This document shows, piece after piece, positions 1 to 5,599 of a stretch of 6,608 nucleotides of DNA. Numbering within the stretch: position 1 is the stretch's first letter; the number at the start of each line of letters is the position of its first letter. The DNA is from Dehalococcoidia bacterium (GTDB lineage: Bacteria; Chloroflexota; Dehalococcoidia; Dehalococcoidales; RBG-16-60-22): positions 1-6,608 of the forward strand of contig JAUWBK010000070.1 of the NCBI GenBank assembly GCA_030605045.1. Reading direction: 5' to 3'. The position numbers were made by a program, and so were the translations under genes. A model generated the notes under the pieces. The model did no database searches and was not told the DNA's origin. It was given only the letters and a program-made list of their open reading frames with translations.

Positions 1-104
1 TAGCCAGCGCCAAGGCTGAAGAGGCAGAGAATCTCCACAAGTTTGGTGCCGACTACGCTAATTACATGAAAACAACCAAAATGTTCCTACCATTCCTATT
101 TTGA
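1..104 (+). CDS. C-terminal end of an isoprenylcysteine/phospholipid-type methyltransferase (partial)
   Basis: The third frame is open from the left edge to a TGA at 102-104 and gives 33 complete C-terminal residues. They include EEAENLHKFGADYANYM, followed by a short hydrophobic end (FLPFLF). The pattern of paired glutamates, a leucine, FG.xY..Y and a terminal F-x-P matches the C-terminus of the integral membrane ICMT/PEMT-like methyltransferase family. In that family this segment lies just after the last membrane helix, near the S-adenosylmethionine site. Only the tail is visible, so the substrate cannot be assigned. The -35 box of the next transcription unit overlaps its stop codon. The family call rests on a short motif and is moderately sure; that this is a real gene end is more secure. 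Confidence 0.65.
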   Translation, partial: ASAKAEEAENLHKFGADYANYMKTTKMFLPFLF

Positions 105-129
105 CATCTGAACTCAAAGCTGATAACTT
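101..129 (+). promoter_or_regulatory. Sigma-70-type promoter for the DUF1648-glyQS-DUF7662 unit
   Basis: A perfect -35 hexamer TTGACA lies at 101-106. After a 17-bp spacer comes TAACTT at 124-129, preceded by TG at 121-122, which gives an extended -10 arrangement (TGATAACTT). The -10 hexamer itself is weak (three of six consensus bases), offset by the perfect -35 and the TG. Transcription would start near 136, leaving a leader of about 25 nt before the ATG at 161. The -35 overlaps the TGA of the upstream gene. This is a pattern-based call. Confidence 0.5.
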
Positions 130-160
130 TTGCTTATTAACCACCCGGCTGATAAATAAA

Positions 161-685
161 ATGAAAGAACCGACTAGAAAAACTACCTCGAACAAGTCCG
201 TATCTTTCCGCTGGAGATACATTGGGTTGCCCATAGCCATTTTTCTCCTCTCTCTCATTCTTACCGCCTATTTCTATCACCTGCTTCCCACTGAGGTAGC
301 CTATCATTTTAAAAATGGCTCACCGGATAAATGGATGAGCCGTGGTGCCATTATTGCCTGGATGCTAACGCCACAATTTTTCTTGACACTACTGGCCGGC
401 GTCCTCGCCTGGGGAATGACTAAACTGAGTACCCAATTCCAGCGGACAGCTAGCCGCTGGACGGAAAAAATTCTATCCCTTATGGGCAACATGATTGCCT
501 TACCCCAACTCATTCTCGGTTTTGCAATGCTCGATATTTTCAGCTACAATTCCTACCAGATACATCTTATGCCCTTGTGGGTATTCGCCTTGATTGTCAT
601 GGGGTTGGGAGGAATCATTCTAGGCATATTCTTTATTCTGGCCATACGGCAGGTCTGGAGGACTGGTCAAGGCAACACCCGATAA
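161..685 (+). CDS. DUF1648-family small integral membrane protein
   Basis: The protein has 174 residues and four predicted membrane helices at roughly 21-41, 63-86, 103-126 and 138-162. The N-terminus is basic and probably cytoplasmic. After helix 1, residues 42-61 read LPTEVAYHFKNGSPDKWMSR. This is the hallmark of DUF1648 (L-P-x-x-V-x-x-H-F, then G-x-P-D-x-W), found in membrane proteins including relatives of the SdpI immunity family. No SdpI role can be claimed from this domain alone. I chose the ATG at 161 over a TTG at 101 because the TTG belongs to a -35 box and has no ribosome binding site; the ATG also lacks a clear Shine-Dalgarno. The gene ends 22 bp before glyQS and is probably cotranscribed with it. 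The function is unknown. Confidence 0.82.
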   Translation: MKEPTRKTTSNKSVSFRWRYIGLPIAIFLLSLILTAYFYHLLPTEVAYHFKNGSPDKWMSRGAIIAWMLTPQFFLTLLAGVLAWGMTKLSTQFQRTASRWTEKILSLMGNMIALPQLILGFAMLDIFSYNSYQIHLMPLWVFALIVMGLGGIILGIFFILAIRQVWRTGQGNTR

Positions 686-707
686 AAGTTTTAAGGAGCG
701 GTAGCTA

Positions 708-2081
708 ATGGCGGAACAAACATCAGGCCAGACTAAAATGGAAAAGCTCGTTTCCCTCTGCCAGCGGCGGGGCTTTATTTTTCCCAGCAGTGAAATCTAC
801 GGGGGCCTGTCCAGCTGCTGGGATTACGGACCGCTGGGGGTGGAGCTAAAACAGAATGTTAAGCAAGCCTGGTGGCGCGCTATCGTCCAGGAGCGTGATG
901 ACATGGTGGGGCTTGATGCCAGCATCCTGATGCACCCTCAGACATGGGTCGCCAGTGGTCACGTCCAGCAGTTCGCCGACCCGCTGGTAGAGTGTAAGCG
1001 CTGTCATCTGAGATGGCGCGCTGATGAATTGAAGGACAATAGTTGTCCCTCCTGCGGTGGCGAAGTAACCGAGCCGCACCTGTTTAATCTGATGTTTAAG
1101 ACCTTCATGGGGCCCGTTGAAGAAGAATCTAACGTGGTTTACCTGCGCCCGGAGACCGCCCAGGGCATCTTCGTTAATTTCCAGAACGTGCTCAATACCA
1201 CCCGAAAGCGGCTACCCTTTGGCATCGCGCAGATGGGTAAAGCCTTCCGCAACGAGATTACCACCGGCAATTTTATCTTCCGGACTCGGGAATTTGAGCA
1301 AATGGAAATCGAGTACTTTGTTAAGCCAGAAACTGCTGAAGAATGGTTTGACTACTGGCTTGAGGAGCGCTGCAACTGGTATGTGAACTTGGGCATCAAA
1401 AAAGAAAATCTCCGATTACGCCCCCATACCGAAGAAGAACTGGCACACTACGCCCGAAAGTGCTCTGACATCGACTACCTGTTCCCGATGGGCTGGTCTG
1501 AGTTAGAAGGGATTGCCAATCGCGGTGATTTTGACCTGGTGCAACACGCTAAATATAGCGGCAAGAGCCTGACCTACCTTGATGAAGAGGCTAACGAGCA
1601 CATTGTCCCTTATATTATTGAGCCATCGGCTGGAGTAGACCGCTCGGTTCTGGCTTTCCTGTGCGATGCCTACGACGAAGAACCAGACAAGGAGGAGATA
1701 AGAGTGCTGCTTCACCTCCACCCCGCTCTGGCACCCGTCAAGGTAGCGGTATTGCCCTTAAGTAAGCGAGAAAATCTGGTTCAATTCGCCAAAGAGATAT
1801 ATGCTGCCCTGCGCCCCTGCTGGATGGTGCAATACGATGATACCCAGAGTATCGGTCGGCGCTACCGGCGCCAGGATGAGATTGGCACTCCCTTCTGCGT
1901 TACCATTGACTTCCAGTCTCTCGAGGATAAGCAGGTTACCATACGAGAGCGCGACACCATGAATCAAATCAGGATTCCCGTTGCCGCACTCAAGGAGACG
2001 CTGGCTGCCAAGCTTGCCGGTGAAGAACTGTTCGTGCTCCCCCCTGGCGGTCAGATATGGAAGGAGGGGAAAAATGAGTAA
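708..2081 (+). CDS. glyQS: Glycyl-tRNA synthetase, single-chain class II type
   Basis: This 457-residue protein charges tRNA-Gly with glycine in the cytoplasm. It is the alpha2 (eukaryote/archaea-like) form, not the separate GlyQ/GlyS alpha2beta2 form. The class II motifs are present: motif 1 around GHVQQFADP (84-92); the RPETAQGIF segment (147-155); motif 2 around residues 171-204, with FRNE (180-183) and FRTREFEQME; and motif 3 EPSAGVDR (305-312). Four cysteines C96, C99, C113 and C116 form a zinc-ribbon-like insertion. The C-terminal anticodon-binding domain starts near PVKVAVLPL (343-351) and runs to about 440. The length is normal for the family. The ATG at 708 has AAGGAG at 693-698, 9 nt upstream. 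I see no T-box leader. It lies in an apparent operon between a DUF1648 gene and a small DUF7662 gene. Confidence 0.97.
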   Translation: MAEQTSGQTKMEKLVSLCQRRGFIFPSSEIYGGLSSCWDYGPLGVELKQNVKQAWWRAIVQERDDMVGLDASILMHPQTWVASGHVQQFADPLVECKRCHLRWRADELKDNSCPSCGGEVTEPHLFNLMFKTFMGPVEEESNVVYLRPETAQGIFVNFQNVLNTTRKRLPFGIAQMGKAFRNEITTGNFIFRTREFEQMEIEYFVKPETAEEWFDYWLEERCNWYVNLGIKKENLRLRPHTEEELAHYARKCSDIDYLFPMGWSELEGIANRGDFDLVQHAKYSGKSLTYLDEEANEHIVPYIIEPSAGVDRSVLAFLCDAYDEEPDKEEIRVLLHLHPALAPVKVAVLPLSKRENLVQFAKEIYAALRPCWMVQYDDTQSIGRRYRRQDEIGTPFCVTIDFQSLEDKQVTIRERDTMNQIRIPVAALKETLAAKLAGEELFVLPPGGQIWKEGKNE

Positions 2082-2313
2082 ATATACGCCTTTTAGAGAA
2101 TGGTTGAAGAGACAACCTGTGAACGAGGCACTTCTCACTTTTGCCCAGCTTGAAGAAATTATCGGCGACAAATTGCCACCTAGCGCCCGAAAATGGTTTA
2201 ATTCTTGGGATAACACACCAGGGTCTCCTATGGAAGATAGCTGGCTTGATGCAGGCTGGAGGACAGTAATGGTCGATATGGAGAATGAAACGGTAAGACT
2301 TAAGCGGACATAG
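2074..2313 (+). CDS. Small DUF7662-type protein overlapping glyQS
   Basis: The protein has 79 residues, is soluble, and has no signal or membrane segment. It starts SKYTPFREWLKRQ and carries LTFAQLEEIIGDKLPPSARK (21-40), a tryptophan-rich middle and WLDAGWRTVMVDMENETVRL (57-76). This layout (SKY.PL..YL near the start, LTF..IE.I.G..LP.SAR, then WL.AGW.V..V) is what I recall for the small DUF7662 family, whose function is unknown. The ATG at 2074 lies inside the last codons of glyQS, giving an 8-bp overlap in another frame. It follows a very strong ribosome binding site, AAGGAGG at 2061-2067, 6 nt upstream. That supports this start over a frame-open TTG-type start at 1981. It is the last gene before a terminator, so it is translationally linked to glyQS. 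Confidence 0.85.
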   Translation: MSKYTPFREWLKRQPVNEALLTFAQLEEIIGDKLPPSARKWFNSWDNTPGSPMEDSWLDAGWRTVMVDMENETVRLKRT

Positions 2314-2320
2314 GGAGTTG

Positions 2321-2345
2321 AAGAGGGGCTTCGCCCCTCTTTTTT
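2321..2345 (+). terminator. Intrinsic terminator of the glyQS unit
   Basis: A perfect 9-bp stem pairs AAGAGGGGC (2321-2329) with GCCCCTCTT (2333-2341) around the triloop TTC. The U-tract runs through 2340-2345. It lies 7 bp after the stop of the DUF7662-type gene. Confidence 0.9.
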
Positions 2346-2353
2346 AATATCAC

Positions 2354-2405
2354 TCCCCCTTCCCCTTGATAAGGGGAAGGGGGATAAAGGGGGATAGGGT
2401 TCCCC
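2354..2405. repeat. G/C-rich palindrome with direct-repeat tail, abutting the mre11 start
   Basis: TCCCCCTTCCCCTT (2354-2367) pairs perfectly over 14 bp with AAGGGGAAGGGGGA (2371-2384) around the loop GAT. The right arm is followed by a second copy of the GGGGGAT word (2389-2395). A smaller 5-bp inverted repeat then follows, GGGGA (2390-2394) against TCCCC (2401-2405), with AGGG in its loop. It has no T-run, so it is not a classic terminator. Similar C5-T and G5-AT words recur after the terminator at 3662-3688 and in the 4848-5000 region. This suggests a dispersed intergenic repeat family. The palindrome is certain; its identity as a repeat family is inference. Confidence 0.75.
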
Positions 2406-2406
2406 A

Positions 2407-3651
2407 ATGAAAATACTTCACTTTGCCGACCTACATCTCGGCGTTGAGAGCTATGGACACATTGACCCTGCTACCGGGCTGTCCTCACGCCTCCTCGACT
2501 TCCTCTCTGCCCTTGACCAGGTCGTTGACTATGCCCTAGAGAACAAGGTAGACCTAGTCCTTTTCTGTGGCGATGCCTACAAAACCCGCGAACCCACTCA
2601 GACTCAGCAAAGAGAATTCGCCAAACGCGTCAGTCGTCTTTCTTCCAATAATATTCCCATCTTTCTCCTTATCGGCAACCACGACCTGCCCAATGCCATC
2701 GGCCGGGCAACCACCACCGAAATCTTTGATACTTTAGCCGTGAAAAACGTTTATGTCTCCAATCGTCCTGACATTTACCGTATCTCTACCCGTAGCGGCA
2801 CCATTCAAATTGCATCACTACCCTGGCTCAGACGCAGCGCCCTGTTAAGCAAAGAGGAAACGAAAAACCTGGACTTCGACCAGATTAAAGAAAGGCTACA
2901 GCAGACATTAACCAGAACTATTGAGTTTAATGCCACCAAACTTGACCCCGGCCTCCCCTCCATCCTTGCCGCCCATGTCTGGGTCGCCGGTGCCGAAATA
3001 GGTTCAGAAAGGTTAATGACTATCGGGCAGGAGCATGTCTTGCTGCTGAGTAACGTCGCCAATCCGGCTTTCGATTATGTCGCCCTGGGACACATTCATA
3101 GACACCAGGTGCTAGCCGACAGCCCACCTACCGTCTATGCCGGAAGTCCAGCGTGCCTGGATTTCAGCGACGAGGAAGATGAGAAGGGATTTTATCTTGT
3201 AGAAATTGAGCCTGATGGGGAAGCGGGTAAAAGACAGGTCTCCTTTGAATTCCACCCGGTAGGCGGACGCCGCTTTCTCACCATCAGCGTTGCCCTTGAT
3301 TCTCAGGACATTGACCCCACCACCACCGTACTCAAGGCAATTGCGGAGCAGGGAGATAAGGTGAGAGAGGCCATCGTGCGGTTAAACATTACCCTGCCAG
3401 CGGAGATTGAAGGCCAGCTCCGTGACAGTGACATCAGGGAAACACTAAAAGAAGCCCACAATTTCACCATTGCCCGGGAGATAGTGCGGGAGACACGCCT
3501 GAGGCTGGGGCAGTTCACCGCCGAAGAAATAACCCCCCTCGACGCCCTGAAAGCCTATCTGGAATCAAAAAAGACCTCCCCGGAACGAACCAAAGTGCTG
3601 CTGGAGTATGGGGAGAGATTGATACGGGGGGAGGAGACTACAGAAAGCTAA
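2407..3651 (+). CDS. Mre11/SbcD-family DNA repair nuclease
   Basis: This 414-residue calcineurin-like metallophosphoesterase belongs to the Mre11/SbcD group. Such proteins use two Mn ions to resect or open DNA double-strand ends, normally with a Rad50/SbcC ATPase. All phosphodiesterase motifs are visible: D8-x-H10 (FADLHLG), G55-D56 (CGDAYKT), G90-N91-H92-D93, H190 (AAHVWVAG), G228-H229-I-H231 and YAGSP (244-248). Residues from about 260 form the capping or C-terminal region. MKILHFADLHLG is the canonical family N-terminus, so the ATG at 2407 is secure. The ribosome binding site is weak (AGGG at 2396-2399) and lies in the loop of a small inverted repeat. I found no convincing promoter between the preceding terminator and this gene. 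No Rad50/SbcC gene follows: a terminator and a convergent gene come next. Confidence 0.93.
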   Translation: MKILHFADLHLGVESYGHIDPATGLSSRLLDFLSALDQVVDYALENKVDLVLFCGDAYKTREPTQTQQREFAKRVSRLSSNNIPIFLLIGNHDLPNAIGRATTTEIFDTLAVKNVYVSNRPDIYRISTRSGTIQIASLPWLRRSALLSKEETKNLDFDQIKERLQQTLTRTIEFNATKLDPGLPSILAAHVWVAGAEIGSERLMTIGQEHVLLLSNVANPAFDYVALGHIHRHQVLADSPPTVYAGSPACLDFSDEEDEKGFYLVEIEPDGEAGKRQVSFEFHPVGGRRFLTISVALDSQDIDPTTTVLKAIAEQGDKVREAIVRLNITLPAEIEGQLRDSDIRETLKEAHNFTIAREIVRETRLRLGQFTAEEITPLDALKAYLESKKTSPERTKVLLEYGERLIRGEETTES

Positions 3652-3661
3652 TGAGGTGTTT

Positions 3662-3688
3662 AAGAGGGGGCAAAGCCCCCTCTTTTTT
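3662..3688 (+). terminator. Intrinsic terminator of mre11
   Basis: A perfect 10-bp stem pairs AAGAGGGGGC (3662-3671) with GCCCCCTCTT (3675-3684) around the loop AAA. The T-run extends through 3683-3688. It lies 10 bp after the mre11 stop. Read leftward there is no U-tract, so it would serve the convergent nitroreductase poorly. It is followed by TCCCCCTTTA (3691-3700), a word shared with the palindrome repeat at 2354-2405. Confidence 0.9.
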
Positions 3689-3697
3689 ATTCCCCCT

Positions 3698-4360
3698 TTA
3701 ACTATACCACCTCACAAATTCCTCGGGCTTCATCTTAATGCTGCGGTAAGTGTTTAATTTCGCTTCCGGGTCTGGATAGCCGATTGAGATGGCAATAACC
3801 AGTTGCTTGCTTCCCGGTATGCCGAGAAATTCTCTAATGGCATCAGGATAATTAGTCACTGACGCCTGTAAGCAGCTTTCCACGCCAAAAGAATGCGCCG
3901 CCAGAATAAGGTTCTGAGAAAACAGCCCCATATCATAGACTGACCAGTGACCGAGAGTCCGGTCCATAAAAAGGAATATTACAGACGGCGCACCGTAAAA
4001 CTCAAAGTTCATTAATCGCAAGTTTTCCCTCGCCTGCTCATCTTCCCTTTCCACACCGATAGCTTTTAATCGCCGGGCGCCGTGTTCCCTGGATCGCGCT
4101 TCGTGTTCCGGCGGCCAGGACTTGGGGTGCGACAGGTCAGGATTGGTCGCTGCCTTTGAACTGGCGAGCTGATAAATAATTTTACTCAGCTCATCTTTCT
4201 TCTTACCACTCACCACGACCACTTCCCAGGGTTGCGTGTTCTGGTAAGAAGGGCTGTTGCTGACCGCTTTTAGAATTCGGCGGAGAGTTTCCTCAGCAAT
4301 GGGCGTGGGCTTAAAGCCACGAAAACTTCGCCTTGTTTCAATTCCGTCCAATAGTTCCAT
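3698..4360 (-). CDS. Nitroreductase-family FMN oxidoreductase
   Basis: The protein has 220 residues and the flavin-dependent nitroreductase fold, which is usually a homodimer reducing nitro compounds, quinones or flavins with NAD(P)H. The N-terminal R10-R11-S12 and the stretch around SYQNTQPWEV (38-47) are the FMN phosphate/ring-binding motifs. Residues 85-115 contain REHGARRLKAIGVEREDEQA, typical of one nitroreductase subgroup. Residues 123-165 (GAPSVIFLFMDR, then the helix DMGLFSQNLILAAHSFGVES) and G194-YPD complete the domain. The physiological substrate cannot be told. I chose the ATG at 4360 because a near-perfect Shine-Dalgarno GGAGGTGAT lies at 4373-4365. An upstream TTG in frame at 4399 has no such site. 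It follows the DsrE-like gene after 42 bp and is probably its operon partner. Confidence 0.92.
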   Translation of the reverse strand: MELLDGIETRRSFRGFKPTPIAEETLRRILKAVSNSPSYQNTQPWEVVVVSGKKKDELSKIIYQLASSKAATNPDLSHPKSWPPEHEARSREHGARRLKAIGVEREDEQARENLRLMNFEFYGAPSVIFLFMDRTLGHWSVYDMGLFSQNLILAAHSFGVESCLQASVTNYPDAIREFLGIPGSKQLVIAISIGYPDPEAKLNTYRSIKMKPEEFVRWYS

Positions 4361-4402
4361 CAATATCACCTCCAGCGTGTCGATTAGTTTTAACGCCAAA
4401 CC

Positions 4403-4741
4403 TCAAAATGTCAAGGAAGCCCAGCCATCCTTGAGCAGTTCCGATATTATTGAGCCGACATATACCACCTTAATTCCCGCTTCTTCAAGTTTACCCGTTA
4501 TATTCATTCTATCGGCACACCACTTGCACGCCATAACCTCAATACCAGCCTCCTGCAACTGCTTTAGTCTTCCTTGAACTTCAGCATCGTAGGCAGCAAT
4601 TTTCTCTGATGGCCCAAAGATAATTACTTTAACCTCATCCATCCACTTCTTGATTGCTGCGTTCAATGGGTATACGAGTCCAACCTCTAAGGCCACTTCC
4701 CTGTCCCCACTACTCAAAATAACGAAAACTTTGGTTGCCAT
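4403..4741 (-). CDS. DsrE/DsrF-like small protein
   Basis: The protein has 112 residues, is soluble, and has the alternating beta/alpha pattern of the DsrE-like fold. The beta-1 strand KVFVILSSGD is followed by a helix (15-33), VKVIIFGPSEKIA (37-49), a helix, and IEVMACKWCADRM (67-79). It ends with IKVVYVGSIISELLKDGW (90-107) and the closing LTF. The cysteines C72 and C75 sit where DsrE-family proteins often carry the sulfur-relay cysteine, so persulfide transfer is possible but unproven. The ATG at 4741 has AAGGAG at 4756-4751, 9 nt upstream. It is first in a two-gene unit with the nitroreductase and has its own promoter at 4789-4817. Many DsrE-fold proteins outside the dsr operon have no assigned function. 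Confidence 0.85.
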   Translation of the reverse strand: MATKVFVILSSGDREVALEVGLVYPLNAAIKKWMDEVKVIIFGPSEKIAAYDAEVQGRLKQLQEAGIEVMACKWCADRMNITGKLEEAGIKVVYVGSIISELLKDGWASLTF

Positions 4742-4788
4742 GTTCTGCTTCTCCTTTCCCGTTCTAAGCTAACTTTTCACTAACGGAC

Positions 4789-4817
4789 ACTCTACCCACC
4801 TGCTTCAGCTTTGTCAA
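4789..4817 (-). promoter_or_regulatory. Sigma-70-type promoter for the DsrE-nitroreductase unit
   Basis: On the minus strand a perfect -35 TTGACA (4817-4812) is followed, after exactly 17 bp, by TAGAGT (4794-4789), which matches four of six -10 bases. Transcription would start near 4782 and give a leader of about 40 nt before the ATG at 4741. Confidence 0.6.
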
Positions 4818-4847
4818 GAGCCCAAATAGAAACAAAGGGGGGTGTCT

Positions 4848-4868
4848 AAGAAGGGCGAAGCCCCTCTT
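4848..4868. repeat. Terminator-like hairpin, inverted and degenerate copy
   Basis: AAGAAGGGC (4848-4856) pairs with GCCCCTCTT (4860-4868) around GAA, with one A-C mismatch. Read on the minus strand it contains GAGGGGCTTCGCCC, the same core as the terminator at 2321-2345. There is no plus-strand gene just upstream for it to terminate, and read leftward it has no U-tract. It looks like a repeat copy and not a working terminator for any visible gene. Confidence 0.6.
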
Positions 4869-4879
4869 TCTAATTACTT

Positions 4880-4935
4880 CCCCCTCTCCTTTGAAGGAGA
4901 GGCTCTGCCCTTAGGGGCTTTAGCCCAGAGGGGGG
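4880..4935. repeat. Cluster of competing G/C-rich inverted repeats
   Basis: CCTCTCCT (4883-4890) pairs with AGGAGAGG (4895-4902) around TTGA. CTCTG (4903-4907) can pair with CAGAG (4926-4930), and GGGC (4915-4918) with GCCC (4923-4926). An outer CCCCCTC (4880-4886) can instead pair with GAGGGGG (4928-4934), which would disrupt the first hairpin. The G-run followed by ATAAA resembles the tail of the palindrome at 2354-2405. There is no coding potential. Confidence 0.55.
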
Positions 4936-4939
4936 ATAA

Positions 4940-4964
4940 ACCCCGTTAGGAACTCTAACGGGGT
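4940..4964. repeat. 10-bp perfect inverted repeat in the divergent gap
   Basis: ACCCCGTTAG (4940-4949) pairs perfectly with CTAACGGGGT (4955-4964) around the loop GAACT. No T-run follows on either strand. It lies about 45 bp upstream of the -35 of the promoter at 5008-5035, so it could be a protein-binding site or part of the intergenic repeat cluster. The sequence does not decide between these. Confidence 0.7.
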
Positions 4965-5007
4965 AAAGGGAGTAAGGTAGATAAAAATCTCTTCCCCCTT
5001 ATTTCTT

Positions 5008-5035
5008 TTGAGTAAGGTTGTCTAAATGTTATAAT
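5008..5035 (+). promoter_or_regulatory. Extended -10 promoter for the GyrI-like/rubrerythrin unit
   Basis: A perfect TATAAT (5030-5035) is preceded by TG at 5027-5028, giving TGTTATAAT. TTGAGT (5008-5013) is a four-of-six -35 at 16 bp spacing. Transcription would start near 5042, leaving about 19 nt before the ATG at 5061. That is enough for its AGGGA ribosome binding site. Confidence 0.7.
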
Positions 5036-5060
5036 TAAGCAGATAATCAGGGATAGTTTC

Positions 5061-5579
5061 ATGATACCACGAAAATCAGCCAAGACAGAACCTCAAATCC
5101 TGGAAATGCCCGCCCAAAAGATGGCGGTGGTCCATGCCAAGGGTGCCCCGGACAAGGTCTTCCCCGAGTTTATGCCCGCCCTCTACGGTTCGGTTTACAC
5201 CTTAAAGTTTGACCTCAAGAAAAAGGGGCTGCCGACTTTCAAAGTCAGCGGGCTCCGCGCCCGATACCCGGATGCCCACCTTGTTCCTAAAGAGCAATGG
5301 ACGATGATTATCGGGTTGCCCGTTCCGGAAGACACCACCTCACTCCCCCAGAAAGTCCCCAATATTGAGGTCAAGATTGAGCCGTGGCAATACGGCACCG
5401 TCGCCCAGATTCTGCACCTTGGGCCTTATGACCAGGAGTATGCCACCATCAAGCGACTGCACCAGTTCATTGCCGACAACAACTACGAGATAGCTGGTGT
5501 CCACGAAGAAGAATACCTTACCCGTCCTGATGCCAAAGTCATCAAAACTATCATTAGATACCCAATTAAAAAGAAGTAA
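5061..5579 (+). CDS. GyrI-like small-molecule-binding domain protein
   Basis: This 172-residue stand-alone GyrI-like (SHS2-type, AraC effector-binding-like) protein has no DNA-binding helix-turn-helix. Key segments are the N-terminal strand PQILEMPAQKMAVVHAKGAP (11-30), WTMIIGLPVPE (80-90) and AQILHLGPYDQEYATIKRLH (115-134). It ends with HEEEYLTRPDAKVIKTIIRY (148-167), the usual family end with an HxExYL pattern and conserved TIIRYP. Such domains bind hydrophobic small molecules, and some hydrolyse xenobiotics; no ligand can be named here. The ATG at 5061 has AGGGA at 5049-5053, 7 nt upstream. It is first in a rightward unit, 20 bp before rubrerythrin, which suggests a shared stress-related expression context. 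Confidence 0.88.
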   Translation: MIPRKSAKTEPQILEMPAQKMAVVHAKGAPDKVFPEFMPALYGSVYTLKFDLKKKGLPTFKVSGLRARYPDAHLVPKEQWTMIIGLPVPEDTTSLPQKVPNIEVKIEPWQYGTVAQILHLGPYDQEYATIKRLHQFIADNNYEIAGVHEEEYLTRPDAKVIKTIIRYPIKKK

Positions 5580-5599
5580 AAAGCAATAAGGAGGTACAC

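Noticed and set aside
101..160. Extended N-terminus of the DUF1648 protein from a TTG at 101
   Set aside because: The TTG is part of a consensus -35 box, no ribosome binding site precedes it, and the added 20 residues do not look like part of the family.
686..707. T-box leader upstream of glyQS
   Set aside because: Only 22 bp separate the genes, and no specifier stem or antiterminator structure is visible there.
1981..2073. Upstream extension of the DUF7662-type gene
   Set aside because: It would overlap glyQS by about 100 bp without a ribosome binding site. The ATG at 2074 has AAGGAGG 6 nt upstream and the typical family start.
1758..2216. 152-codon minus-strand open frame across the 3' end of glyQS
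   Set aside because: It is antisense to two well-supported genes and has no recognisable domain; it is a shadow of their coding frames.
2345..2406. Dedicated promoter for mre11
   Set aside because: TAATAT at 2345-2350 is only a four-of-six -10, and the position for a -35 falls in the terminator stem with no match.
4361..4399. Longer nitroreductase start at a TTG (4399)
   Set aside because: The ATG at 4360 has a near-perfect Shine-Dalgarno at 4373-4365, and the family begins at about this residue.
4257..4577. 106-codon plus-strand open frame across the DsrE/nitroreductase junction
   Set aside because: It is antisense to two recognised genes and its serine/proline-rich translation is typical of a shadow frame.
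4845..4985. CRISPR-like array in the divergent gap
   Set aside because: The inverted repeats differ in sequence and length, and there is no regular repeat-spacer pattern.
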